DNA from: Adiantum capillus-veneris
Taxonomy: Eukaryota; Streptophyta; Polypodiopsida; Polypodiales; Pteridaceae
NCBI GenBank assembly: GCA_014529385.2
Contig: CM043958.1
Location: forward strand, 88,138,525-88,202,524
Length of the DNA stretch: 64,000 nt
Direction of reading: 5' to 3'
Part shown: piece by piece, positions 51,751 through 62,419 of the stretch
Numbering within the stretch: the first letter of the stretch is position 1
Layout: each line of letters starts with the position of its first letter
Notes under the pieces: model-generated
Told to the model about the DNA's origin: nothing
What the model saw: only the letters and a program-made list of their open reading frames with translations
Database searches by the model: none
Position numbers and translations under genes: made by a program

Positions 51751-52044
51751 AGGAGGTGAAGAAGAAGAAGATGGAGATGGAGCAAGAGCACTCTTCAATT
51801 GCACAAATGAGAGAATGAGTAAAAATTAGGTTTAGTTGGCTTTTATAGGAGCTCACCCCATTCACACTTGGGCGCCCATGCTTAACCAACTAATCCCTTG
51901 AATGTCCAAGTTAAAGTGCGCCTCTCATCGACGATCACTCTACCTTTCCCTATTGGACCGACAAGCCCGGTACCTGACTCTACCAAATACATAATACACG
52001 TCCGTCGTAGGTAATGGGGTGTCCGTGTGCCGTGAGGGTTAACA
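51464..52044 (-). repeat. Element E 5' LTR
   Basis: 581 bp, ending on the minus strand in AGCACACA next to the primer site. Longer CT run (about 51714-51737) than the 3' copy. Eight of the ~9 substitutions relative to the 3' LTR lie in the first 240 bp on the plus strand. Confidence 0.95.
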
Positions 52045-53059
52045 GCTTATCAGCAGCAGCTTTTTGCCTTTGTTGAGAGATGGCTATAGCCTCCCTAATC
52101 TTTTGAAAAGATTCTTGTAGGTCACGGCTATACTCATCGGCGGCGAAGATCTTCCCATGTACTTTCAGTAGCAAGGGACTTTTAGGTCTTCCTTCTATGA
52201 TCTCGAAAGGTGCTTTGCCCGTAGAAGTATGTACAGTATTATTGTAGGCATACTCTACTAGCGGTAAATAATTTTCCCATTGTGACCGTTGATCTACTTC
52301 GGTAACATAAGTCTTGAGTAGATCGAGTATCGTAAGATTGGCTATCTCACTTTGGCCATCCGTTTGTGGGTGATAGGCCGAAGAGAAATTCAATCTTGTT
52401 CCTAGATTTTCAAAGAGACCTTTCTAGAAATTACTGGTCATTCTAGGATCTCTATCTGACACGATGGATGTGGGTAATCCATGGTGTTTGAAAATCTGAG
52501 ATATGAAGAGAGTTGCCATTTGATGTGCCTTAATAGTCTTTTTGACAGGAATAAAATGTGCTTGCTTGCTAAACCTGTCGACTATTGTCCATATTCCTGT
52601 ATTCCCATGGATAGACTTGGGTAATCCAAAGATGAAATCCATGGATATACTCTCCCATGGTGAATTTGGAATAGGCAATGGCTGGAGTAATCCAGGTTGC
52701 TTCCCTCTATCATACTTGGTCTTTTGGCATACTACACATTTTGAAACATACTCTTGTATGTCCACTTTCATGGTAGGCCAATAGAAATACGTCTCTACTC
52801 CTCGGAGAGTAGGTTGAATACCTCTATGCCCTGCATATGGAGGAGCATGGGATTCATACATAACCTTCTCATGAAGGGAATGGGTAACACATAGCCTATT
52901 GCCGTGGAGAAGATAACCATCCTGCAAGGTGAATGGTTCCTCTTTCTTCCCCAAAGCAAGGGCTGACATTATGTCTCTAAAGTCAGGGTCAGTAGCATAC
53001 TCATCTATCATAGAGGATAGATCATTGTGAGTAGCTATAGACACCGCATTAACTTTTGG
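52045..53059 (-). pseudogene. pol: Element D integrase core, one in-frame stop
   Basis: In frame with 53060-56341 but separated by a TGA at 53060-53062, where a CGA would give Arg. It contains the integrase zinc region (HAPPYAGHRGIQPT, CVVCQKTKYDRGKQ), the core with SMDFIFGLP, VSDRDPRM and HPQTDGQSE (D, D, E), and an in-frame TAG at 52424-52426 where Trp is usual. It stops at the E insertion with GCTTA at 52045-52049. Continuation is at 38171-38660. Confidence 0.88.
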
Positions 53060-56000
53060 TCATCGTGAAAGTGCATCGGCAACTTGATTGTGCTTACCAG
53101 CTATGTGAGCAATATGGAAATTAAATTGCGAAAGAAAATTTTCCCACCTCATTTGTTTGTCGGAAAGCTTGGTTTGCGTCATGAAATACTTGAGACTTTG
53201 GTGGTCGGTTCGTAGGATAAATGGAGTCCCCAATAGGTAGTGCTTCCATGTGTCTAGGGCATGTAGAACAGCTAAAAGCTCTTTCTCATAAATGCCCAAG
53301 ACTCGTTCATCACCATTGAGCCTTCGGCTCTCATATGCTATGGCATGCCCTTCTTGAAACAAAACCGCTCCAAGGCAATCACCACAAGCATCACATTGGA
53401 CCTCAAATGGCTTTGAGAGATCCGGAAGCACGAGGACTGGTTGGGAAGTAAGCTTCTCTTTGAGTTTTTCAAAAGCATTTTGCTCCTTAGCAGTCCATAC
53501 AAACTTAACGTTCTTCTTGGTTAAGTCGTGTAGTGGTCCTGCTACTTGAGAGAATTTTGCTATGAAGCGTCTATAGTATGCACACATACCAATAAAGCTT
53601 CTTAGCTCATGTAGATTCCTTGGGTTAGGCCATGATTTTATTACCTCTAACTTTGATGGATCCATACGAATACCATCGTGAGAGATAATATGGCCTAGAT
53701 ATTGAATCTCTTGAAGGAAGAATTCACTTTTCTTTTGGTTGAGAAAAAGTTTGTTCTCCCTCAAAGCTTGAAAAATCACTTGGAGATGTTGCTTATGTTC
53801 CTCCAAAGACTTGGAGTAGATGATGATATCATCGAAGAACACTCCAGTGAATTTTCGATATGGTCCAAAAATTTTCTCCATCAAACGATTGAACGTAGCT
53901 GGTGCATTAGTCAAGCCAAAAGGCATGACTAGATATTCATAAAGACCAAATGTTGTGCGAAACGCGGTCTTTAAGATATCCTCATCCACTATCCTTATTT
54001 GATGATAGCCACTCTTAAGGTCAATCCTACTGAAGTAGGTAGAGCCTTGTAGCTTATCAAACAGATCTTCTACCCGAGGTACGGGAAATCTGTTTTTGAT
54101 AGTGATATGGTTTAGTGCTCGATAGTCCACACACATACGGTATGTACCATCTTTCTTTTGCACTAAAAGGACTGGAGAACAAAAGGGAGAGGAACTAGGC
54201 CTCACCATTCCTTTGTCTACCAGCTCTTGTACTTGCCTCATGATCTCCTCTTGTTGAGCTTGTGAGACTCGATAAGGAGGTTTGTTAGGCGGTGAGCTTC
54301 CTGGAAGGAGCTCAATACGATGGTCATCATCCCCTCGTTTTGGAGGTAGGTCCATAGGGATATCATCGATGAACACATCTTGGAATCCTTTTAGAAAAGT
54401 AGACAAGTCTAACTCTTCTTGATTCCTATCATTTTCATTTGATGAAACATTATTAGCTTTTAGAGACTCTTTGACATAAATCATGTACGCAGAAACTGAG
54501 CTCTTCATTGATTTATCAAAAGAAAGAGGATTTACAAGTGGAATAGTGCGACCACGCTCACTAGCATCTATATACATGTTCTTTCCCCTGTAGGTGAAGT
54601 AAATTCTCCTTTCAGGGAACTTCATGTTGGCAGCCATGCGATCAAACCATGGTGCCCCTAGGATAACATCCTGATGTTGGAGGGGAGAGATGAAGAAGTC
54701 TTCTTTGTCGACATAGCTTTGGACATGAAGCCTCAACTTCCCAATCAAGGGAGTAACGGAGGCTTGTTGTCCCTTGAAAGCTGCATCAGCTGTTACTATA
54801 TCTCCCATCTCAAAAGCTTGAATGCCCAACTTGGTGGCCAACTCTATTGATATGAAGTTGAGAGTAGAGCCAGGGTCAAACAAGATGAAGGCATCATGCT
54901 CTCTTACCTTTCCCCAAGCATAGGAGAGTGATGATCCTTTGCAATGAGCATCCTCTTTTGGAGCTTCGATGGTGGAAGCCCTAGGAGTCTCATTGCGAGT
55001 ATTCTTCTTGGGGCAAGAACGATAGCCATGTCCTTGCTCCCCACACTTGAAACACTTATGGTCCTTGCGAAAAGCTTCAAGCTCTTCAGGAGAGAGTTTG
55101 TTTTTACCTTTGTAAACTCCCTTCTCCTTGGACCGATTGTTGTTGTTGTTGTTGGAAGTGCCTTGGGAATTATTTTGAGCATTGGATTTCCCCTTTGCAT
55201 CATTTTTATCTTTGTTTTCCATGGGCTTGACATTACGTCTAGCCCCTTGATGGAAATTGATGCGTGAAGCAACCATGGTGTGGTGGATTACTTCGGTAAT
55301 AGTACCGGGCCGTTGAGAGTTGATATATTCGGCCATCTCTTCAGGTAATCCCGCACAGAATTGTTGTCTTTGCTCGGCAAAGTCTATCTTTCGAAAGACC
55401 GTAGCTTTGAGATGTAAATCCCAAAACTTATCTACATACTTGTTGATAGACTCATGAGAGAGGAGCTTCAAGCCGCGCCATTCGGTAAGAACTTTATCTT
55501 TAGTATCGCTTGGAAGAAATTGCTTCATGATGGAAACTCGTAGAGTTTTCCATGTCTTTGGGGCTTCTCCATTGCCACGAAGGCTAGCCCACCATTGACG
55601 AGCTGATTTTTGGAAGTGCATAGCTACATGGCGTAGCTTGGAGGACTCTGTGAAGCCCTCATCCCCAAAGGCCGCATCAAATTGCTGGATGAAGGCCAAC
55701 ACTTTGTCGGTAGCACCAAAGGTGCCATCGTAGGTGAGAAAAGAGATACTCTTTCCTCCCTCCTTGAACTTCTTTAGCTTTTGTGACCTTCGCCATGCAG
55801 GAAATGATTTGCGATGCCCTCCCCTCTTGTATTCTCTAGGAGAATAGCCATAACTTTCATCGGAAGAGAAGGAAGGTGAAGAAGAAGGAGAAGAGGGTGA
55901 CCTCTTCCTAGCCCTTTTCTTCCTTTGTTTCCTCTCTTGCCTTTGAGAGTGATGAGGAGAAGGACTATGGGTTGCTCTTTTCCTCTTGGGAGGAGTAGGC

Positions 56001-56341
56001 GATTGTCTAGACCGCCTTCTTCGTGGAGCCACATCTTCAGAAGAACTTAGACTTTCATTGCTTTCTTTCTCTTTGGATTCCTCCTCTCGAATGGGAGAGA
56101 GTCTTCTTTTGGGGGTCTCTTCAAGAGGCCTCCTAAGCTCTCTCTCCTCTTGGAGAGGAAGGGAAATTCCATAGGCACGAAGTTGTTGAGTAACTTCGGC
56201 TTGCAAGGTAGGGTTGCCCATAGCTTGTTGCAACCTAGTCACAAGATAATTCACAAACATGGGAGCATCATCATTAGCACCTTCATGTGCAAAATCAAAG
56301 CTATCAATGTTCATTCTACTCTCTAGATTATTGTCAGCCAT
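53060..56341 (-). CDS. gag-pol: Element D gag-protease-RT-RNase H (1093 aa)
   Basis: From ATG 56341. N-terminal acidic segment; Arg/Ser-rich basic stretch (~95-185); gag capsid domain ~200-370 (AFGDEGFTESSKLRHVAMHF, ARQWWASL); zinc knuckle CFKCGEQGHGYRSC at 430-443; protease with LFDPGST (Asp489), a DPG variant of the usual DSG/DTG; reverse transcriptase with VDYRALN, MPFGLTNAPATF and FFDDIIIYS (first Asp837); RNase H with QCDACGDCLGAVL, YEKELLAVL and RTDHQSLKY, ending HIAGKHNQVADALSR. Gag and pol share one frame, as in many plant chromoviruses. The frame ends at a TGA that looks like a mutated Arg codon. Integrase follows in the same frame. Confidence 0.92.
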   Translation of the reverse strand: MADNNLESRMNIDSFDFAHEGANDDAPMFVNYLVTRLQQAMGNPTLQAEVTQQLRAYGISLPLQEERELRRPLEETPKRRLSPIREEESKEKESNESLSSSEDVAPRRRRSRQSPTPPKRKRATHSPSPHHSQRQERKQRKKRARKRSPSSPSSSPSFSSDESYGYSPREYKRGGHRKSFPAWRRSQKLKKFKEGGKSISFLTYDGTFGATDKVLAFIQQFDAAFGDEGFTESSKLRHVAMHFQKSARQWWASLRGNGEAPKTWKTLRVSIMKQFLPSDTKDKVLTEWRGLKLLSHESINKYVDKFWDLHLKATVFRKIDFAEQRQQFCAGLPEEMAEYINSQRPGTITEVIHHTMVASRINFHQGARRNVKPMENKDKNDAKGKSNAQNNSQGTSNNNNNNRSKEKGVYKGKNKLSPEELEAFRKDHKCFKCGEQGHGYRSCPKKNTRNETPRASTIEAPKEDAHCKGSSLSYAWGKVREHDAFILFDPGSTLNFISIELATKLGIQAFEMGDIVTADAAFKGQQASVTPLIGKLRLHVQSYVDKEDFFISPLQHQDVILGAPWFDRMAANMKFPERRIYFTYRGKNMYIDASERGRTIPLVNPLSFDKSMKSSVSAYMIYVKESLKANNVSSNENDRNQEELDLSTFLKGFQDVFIDDIPMDLPPKRGDDDHRIELLPGSSPPNKPPYRVSQAQQEEIMRQVQELVDKGMVRPSSSPFCSPVLLVQKKDGTYRMCVDYRALNHITIKNRFPVPRVEDLFDKLQGSTYFSRIDLKSGYHQIRIVDEDILKTAFRTTFGLYEYLVMPFGLTNAPATFNRLMEKIFGPYRKFTGVFFDDIIIYSKSLEEHKQHLQVIFQALRENKLFLNQKKSEFFLQEIQYLGHIISHDGIRMDPSKLEVIKSWPNPRNLHELRSFIGMCAYYRRFIAKFSQVAGPLHDLTKKNVKFVWTAKEQNAFEKLKEKLTSQPVLVLPDLSKPFEVQCDACGDCLGAVLFQEGHAIAYESRRLNGDERVLGIYEKELLAVLHALDTWKHYLLGTPFILRTDHQSLKYFMTQTKLSDKQMRWENFLSQFNFHIAHIAGKHNQVADALSR

Positions 56342-56742
56342 GTTAACAAAATTTTATGTATGTACTTAGTGTATGCTTTGGCAATTCAAAACCTTAGTTG
56401 CCACTCCTCTTAGCCTTTGAAAATCGGCTCTTAAGTATCTACACCCACGGCTCAAAGTGGTTAATTATAGAGAGTAGAGGAGTAGGTCTAACATAGCAGA
56501 GTTGCCAAGGGCTAGCTCCTTTCGGACTTCTTATGGCTCAATAATGGTAAAGCCGTAGGCAAGTCTAAAAAGACTCCATTATTAAGTCCAAAGCTCCCGA
56601 GGTGTGCACCATCCCCCACATAGTGGGCTTAACAAAACCGGTATTAGATCCCAGTTCCACTTACTCTATTATAATTAACAAAATCAACCATTTATAGGCT
56701 ACTTAAGGACCTCTCTTCTTAAGCAAGAAAAGAGAAACCAAA
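56342..56742 (-). other. Element D leader
   Basis: 400 bp between primer site and gag ATG. No ORF of note. It contains GCTCCCGAGG and other GC-rich words on the plus strand. No regulatory site assigned. Confidence 0.6.
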
Positions 56743-56755
56743 TGCTCTGATACCA
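56743..56755 (-). other. Element D primer binding site (initiator tRNA-Met)
   Basis: TGGTATCAGAGCA on the minus strand, one base after the LTR end. Confidence 0.92.
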
Positions 56756-56756
56756 A

Positions 56757-58381
56757 TGTAATGGAATTTGCCTATTCAATTTGAGAATAGCGGAATTTAA
56801 TGAGAGTACTTTCAAGAAATGATTTTGTGAGCATAGCGGGTATACATAATTGAAGATAGCAACATAATCATAGCAATTAGTTAACTTGGCATAGACAATA
56901 CTTTTGCAAGAGAGAGAGTTTAGAGAACATGACAACAATTGAGGACCGGATTTATGTGGAGCCGGTCCCCCCTCCAATAGGCATTTGTATTATGATTTCT
57001 CCCATAAAGAGAGACTTGTTACAATACAGTCTTTGTGTTCCTTGTGACCTAGGTGATGTCATGAAGATGGAAGGCTTCATGCACCACAAACATAACATAA
57101 ACTTGAAGAAAGCTTTAACTATCCCAAGCCTCAGTCCCAAGACCTCAAACACCTTCGAAGGTGGAGAGAGCTAGCAGGGAATGAGGGTAGGGAAGAGGAA
57201 GAAGAAACATTTCGTAGGAGAAAGAATTAGTTCCTCACTTATCATACTCTTGTTGCTAGCATACATAATAGCATAGTAATGAAGAAGAAGGAGATGGCAA
57301 GCTTAAGCATTGAAGCATGGCTCTTGGTTGGATTTGCACTCCATAGCCAAGAGTGTTGGTGTAGGCTCTCAACCTCTACTTGCTTGGAGAGGGAGCTCTT
57401 GCACTTTGCATATCACACAATGAGAGTGCTTGTGAGTGTGTGTGGGTGAGTATACCCCCTAGGCACCCCCCTAGCTTGCTTGGGTCGACCCCCCCTTGTA
57501 GCTCATGCCTGAAACTCATTGGACCCCTCCAGGCCTAGCCAATCACAAGCAAGAGCCATTATAAGCAACATGGGTAGCCTTGGGACAAGTGTCCCCCTTT
57601 CCCCTTTGAGAGAGAGGACTTGATAAATGCTAAAACAATTAGATAATTCATGTAATTTATCATTGGACCCCTTTGAAGCCTAGCCAATAGGCTTCAAGCA
57701 ACACATGAAGGTAACATGGGTAGGGGCCTGACATGTGTCCTTGCTGCCTCTTCAAGATGGGCTTCCCTTGTGTGTGTGAGTGGGTGTTCTCTCTCTAGGC
57801 CCTAGGAAAAGGGCTCGCCCCCCCTCTTGTAGGAATTCTTTTGACTTTTAGGTGATCAAGCACCTTACTCACCAAGCATGACAAAGCACTTGAACTAGGG
57901 GGGGTTCCCACAAGCATCTCAGGCAAGCTTCTCAAGGCACCTCAAGTACTTTAATCATGCAGCAAGTCAAGCACCTCAAGCATGGAGCCAGCCAAGCACC
58001 TCAAGCATCTTAATCAAGCACCTCAAGCATGAAAAACACCTCAAGCATGACAAGCACCTCAAGCAGGACAAGCACCTCGAGCTTGGGCCGGGTTCCCACC
58101 TCAAGCTCAGCCCTAGCTTACTTAAGGTCAAAAGGACTTTTACACACATTTATTGGAGGTCTTCAATGAAGCTAACCCTAAGGTCTTATGCTCCATTGGT
58201 TAGCCTTGCTCTTTGATAGACCATCTCCCTTTTGGGCCCCTTTACATTGGCCCCGTGTTGAGATAGATCTAAAAGCACATACCTATATCTTAACACTTGT
58301 TCTCGTTTATTCTCCCACATTAAGTGATCAATTTAATATGAGAAAATCATTTGGGTTATTTAGATATTAGATTTTATGACA
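56757..58381 (-). repeat. Element D 5' LTR
   Basis: 1625 bp, about 99.5% identical by hand count to 36181-37811, including the ~17-20-bp minirepeat cluster at about 57940-58085. TSD ATTGG follows at 58382-58386. Confidence 0.95.
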
Positions 58382-58386
58382 ATTGG

Positions 58387-58690
58387 TCAAAACTCTAGTC
58401 TCAATATGCACTTAGGGTAAAAACCCCCCTTTTGAATACTCTGGTGTAGTCAGATTTGTCAAATTGGTCTCCAAATGCCTCTTGAGACATCATACGCATA
58501 TGATGTCCAACTTTATATAATTGCAGCTTTTCTTCACATAACCCTTGCACATGCTCTCTTATATGCACAACACCAATCAATCATAAAAATATGTCAACAA
58601 AAACTTGTTTATTGCGTTTTTACCCTCAAAATCAACTTTTTAGAGATTGTGAATGCAAACAAGCACTTCAGCAATTAAATCAATGATGAA
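58387..58690. repeat. Satellite array, ~285-bp units (right part)
   Basis: Palindrome at 58486-58507 (GACATCATACG with CATATGATGTC). Removing element D and one ATTGG copy puts it ~289 bp after the palindrome at 35991-36012, the normal monomer spacing. The array fades out by about 58690. Confidence 0.75.
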
Positions 58691-59650
58691 TAGCTCTAAA
58701 TCAGAATCAAATCACTTACCTAAAGCTACTCCTACACATCATATGGGGTTTTGCATTTATGAGTAGGAAAACACTTCATTGCCACACACGGACTAGCAAA
58801 CACTTCATCACTCGACCACCAACAACTACTCTAATCTATAACTAATACTACAAATCCTAACTAACTCTCTCTAATCGTAGATCCTCGGCAAGACACACGC
58901 TTTGTGGCTGTCCACTTGATCATGAAATACCCTCTTCCGGATCCACTTAAGAAAAATACTTGCTTTAGTCGAAACTAAAATAATCAACCATCACACAAGT
59001 GTTAGTAGGATTACTTAATCAAGTCCTTATGTCCCCTACAAATGTTACAGGAGCAAATCACACCACCTATAAAGTGTATGCAACACTACCTAGATCAACA
59101 TAATGTCAATCAAAGACACAGATGACACGATAGGCACACGTAGGAAATCTCTTTAGCTTGTCAGCTGTCTGAGACCATCCCACACATACAACACTCTGGA
59201 ATGCTAACTAGACCACATTCAAGAGTCTCACTGCTCTCAACTACACCACCCAACCCACATACACACAAATGAAAGGAAACTCACCAAACCATAACAGAAT
59301 CCCCTCACTACGATACATGTGTCCGAAAGCCTCTACACTCAAAACCCTCACTCTAGACCCATCTGGAAAAAAACGTATATGAAGCCAAAGCAACATTTTG
59401 AAAGTGCTCTATTTTGAAACCTATGAGTACCTATGCGTAGCTTATGTCACCACAATTCTAATGACTATTTTCACGTAGAAAACAGACATCATTTGATACA
59501 TTTACGGCCACAAACAGCTTGTAGATGCATTGACATGCGTGCTCTGTCTCACGTGGAATGCTTGGCATTGATGGGTAGCTCTCTTTGAGCCTCTCGTGAT
59601 GGTGCATTTGGTTCTCCAATGCGATGAGTGAGCAAGGAGTAATTCCAGGA
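58691..59650. other. Non-coding spacer
   Basis: AT-rich, no ORF, RNA gene or repeat recognised on either strand. Confidence 0.5.
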
Positions 59651-59652
59651 TG

Positions 59653-59784
<132 letters not shown>

Positions 59785-60055
59785 CGACAGCTCTGAACTT
59801 TGACTATGATAAAAGTTCTCTTTACAAAATGACCTAGGTACCTTATATACTAAGGCTACCATATGTTCAACCTAAAATAGAGTTCAAGGGGTAAAACGGC
59901 TTTGTATCTACAATCTAGAAGTGCCATTGCACCTTGGCTTCTGCAACTAGAATAGCTACTCTTTACAAATGATGTTTATAACCACAATTTTCAAAATTTT
60001 ATAACTCTCAAAAAATTACGCTTTGTTGAGTTATGTCGTACTATTGACCCGTGGG

Positions 60056-60514
60056 TCAACAATATGCCAATACTTGCATAGTAATACTCTTACCTGGCTT
60101 TGCTATCTCCAAGAAGCATAACTCCATCCTCTTCACTCCACACATCTTATAATCTCCCATCAAAAATTCCCTTCTATGGAAACATGCATTTGGTTTCTCT
60201 AGATAGATAATTGACTCCCACAATTGTGTGACACCTTTGAACGTGTGACGTGAAGCCTCACAACCCATGCTAATGTTGTTACATGTAGCACAAATACTGC
60301 ATACACAGTTGCAATTTGCTTCATGCAGACCAAAAGAACGAGAGCGCATGTGATTCAATGTGTCCTTTAGAAAGAACATTTGCACATGGTATTCACAACA
60401 ACATGTGTATCTATCCTTCAGCCTCCTACAAAAGAATGGCTTCAACATCTCAAACATTCTCATTCCAATCTTGCGATCTGGATGCTTCTCTTTAAACTTG
60501 TAAAACAACTCAAT
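60056..60514 (-). pseudogene. Cys-rich protein gene, exon 2
   Basis: From a probable splice acceptor (TTGCAG ending at 60515) the frame reads IELFYKFKEKHPDRKIGMRM, then CRRLKDRYTCCCEYHVQM, NCNCVCSICATC and a final GDYKMCGVKRMELC before TAA-type stop at 60056. The spacing of Cys/His (CCC.YH, C.C.C..C, C..C) suggests one or more zinc sites. I recall the combination of IKIG...F..LKP, TCCC.YH and a preceding ETRVSPNKKDV motif as a recurring uncharacterised plant or algal family, possibly transposon-derived, but cannot confirm this. Exon 2 itself is open. The upstream exon has frame breaks, so the gene is probably dead. Confidence 0.55.
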
Positions 60515-62419
60515 CTGCAATATCCATAAAATTTGATCAACTTGTGTCCCAGAATGCTAACTACGATATATAGGATTCCAACCAGGACATTGAGCATGCT
60601 CTTCAAAACAAATCAGTGTGTTAACCAGCACACTCAATATGCTAACAATGTGTTAACAAGCAAATTTATTGGCATACCCACTATGCTAACTAGCATACTA
60701 GATATGCTAACTAGCATATCGTGTACACTAATTAGAATATACAGTATTTTGACCAGTATACCTAGAATGCTAACTAGCATACCAGGTATGTTAACAAGCA
60801 CGCCCAGTATCCTAGTGAGAATCTTTGAATGATCACTAGCATACAACGTGTGTTAGCTTGCATACCCAATATGCTAATGAGAAAATTGGGTATGCTAATT
60901 AGCATACTAAGTATGCTCACTAGGATACAACTTGTTAGCCAGAATACCAGTATACTAATTAGTATATTAGGTATGATAACTAGCATAGAGGATGCTAGCC
61001 TCCATCCCCACTCATTATGCTAGTTAGCATATAAGAAATGCTAACTAGCAAAAAAATTGTGCTTACTAGCATACTATGTATGTTAACTAGCATACTTAGA
61101 GTCGTCTTGCATATGAGGTATGCTAAACTCAATAGCATGTGTGCTAACTAGGTATGTTAATTAGCATGGTGAGTATGCTAAGTAGCATACACATTGTGTT
61201 AATTGCTAGTTAGCATTTCTTATATGCTAAGTAGCATACACATTGTGTTAATTTCTAGTTAGCATTTAAGAAATGCTAACTAGCAGACACATCGTGTTTA
61301 CTAGCATACTAGGTATGCTAACTAACATACTATGTATGCTAGCTTACTATGCATGCTAACTAGCATACTCAGTGCTAACTAGCAAATGATGTATGCTAAA
61401 CTGAATATCATGTTTTCTAACTAGGTATGTTAATTAGCATGGTGAGTATGCTAAGTAGCATACATATTTTGTTAATTTCTAACTAGCATATTAGAAATGT
61501 AGACACATTGTGTTAATTGCTAGTTATCATATTAGAAATGGAGATACATTGTGTTTACTAGCATACTATGTATGCTAACTAGCATACTCAGTGCCAACTA
61601 GCATATGAGGTATGCTAAAGTGAATAGCATGTGTGCTAACTAGGTATGTTAATTAGCATGGTGAGTATGCTAAGTAGCATACACATCGTGTTAATTTCTA
61701 GTTAGCATATTAGAAATGCTAACTAGCAGACACATTGTGTTTAGTAGCATACTAGGTATGCTAACCAGCATACTATGTATGCAAAATAGCATACTCAATG
61801 CTAGCTAGCATGCTAATTTGAATATCACGTGTGCTAACTAGGTATGTTAATTAGCTTGGTGAGTATGCTAAGTAGCATACACATTGTGTTAATTAGCTTG
61901 GTGAGTATGCTAAGTAGCATACACATTGTGTTAATTGCTAGTTAGCATATTAGAAATGCTAACTAGCAGACATATTGTGCTTACTAGCATACTAGGTATG
62001 CTAACTAGAATACTAGGTATGCTAACTAGCATACTATGTATGCTAACTATCATAATCAGTGGCAACTAGCATATGAGGTATGTTAAACTAAATAGCATGT
62101 GTTCTAACTAGGTATATTAATTAGCATGGTGAGTATGCTAAGTGGCATACTTGACATGGTAAAGTTATATCATACACAGTGTGTTAACAAGCATCCTCGA
62201 TGTGCTAACTAGTACGCTAACAAGCATACTAGGTATGTACTAACTAGCATAGATTGTGTGCTGACCTATTCACATAGTTTGTTGACCAGCATGCACAATG
62301 TGGATACCATTATTAGACTATAGAGTAGTATGATACTTATCAGATGATAGAAGTTATTATGCACTAGATATGTAATGCATAGAATACGAATGTTATGGCA
62401 TATCAATTGGCTTGATCAC
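60515..62419 (-). other. Predicted intron filled with an AGCATA palindrome array
   Basis: The donor CAG|GTGATC (last exon base 62420) and acceptor TTGCAG|ATTG (first exon base 60514) keep the frame between the two homologous segments (ends DEPQ, resumes IELFYKF). Nearly all of the 1905-bp intron is the repeat annotated separately. No purine or pyrimidine tract beyond ordinary is needed for the call; it rests on frame continuity and splice consensus. Confidence 0.55.
60560..62300. repeat. Palindromic TATGCTAACTAGCATA array
   Basis: About 1.7 kb of degenerate 16-20-bp units built on TATGCTAACTAGCATA and TATGCTAATTAGCATA (the second a perfect palindrome). Superimposed higher-order repeats of ~200-270 bp share TTAATTAGCATGGTGAGTAT (near 61155, 61430, 61648, 62118; a variant near 61850). 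Weak ORFs through it are repeat artefacts. Confidence 0.9.

Larger units (their letters stand above)
38661..52044 (-). mobile_element. Large Ty3 element E (13.4 kb) nested in element D
   Basis: LTRs 38661-39235 (3') and 51464-52044 (5'), flanked by a perfect GCTTA duplication (38656-38660, 52045-52049). Primer site TGGCGCCGCTGCCGGGGA at 51442-51459; purine tract AGGAAGGGGGGCA at 39236-39248. Gag and pol are in separate frames, followed by ~3 kb holding further ORFs before the 3' LTR. LTRs differ by ~9 substitutions in ~560 aligned bases plus microsatellite length. The TGGCGCC primer site, lack of a chromodomain and extra 3' coding capacity resemble the non-chromovirus (Athila/Tat-related) branch; only one RNase H is present, so it is not Tat-like as A is. 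Confidence 0.95.
36181..58381 (-). mobile_element. Ty3 chromovirus-like element D, split by element E
   Basis: LTRs 36181-37811 (3') and 56757-58381 (5'), TG...CA, flanked by a perfect ATTGG duplication (36176-36180 and 58382-58386). Primer site for initiator tRNA-Met at 56743-56755; purine-rich tract at 37812-37826. Without element E the length is about 8.8 kb. LTRs differ by only ~8-9 substitutions and a 6-bp GT indel over 1.63 kb (about 0.5%). The polyprotein has two in-frame stops as well as the E insertion. Confidence 0.95.

Noticed and set aside
60533-61023. ORFs on both strands with repeating MLTSI/MLVSI patterns
   Set aside because: They arise from the palindromic AGCATA array; both strands give equivalent repeats.
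60560-62300. CRISPR-like spaced repeats
   Set aside because: Units are degenerate, contiguous and palindromic, with no unique spacers, and the context is plant nuclear DNA.
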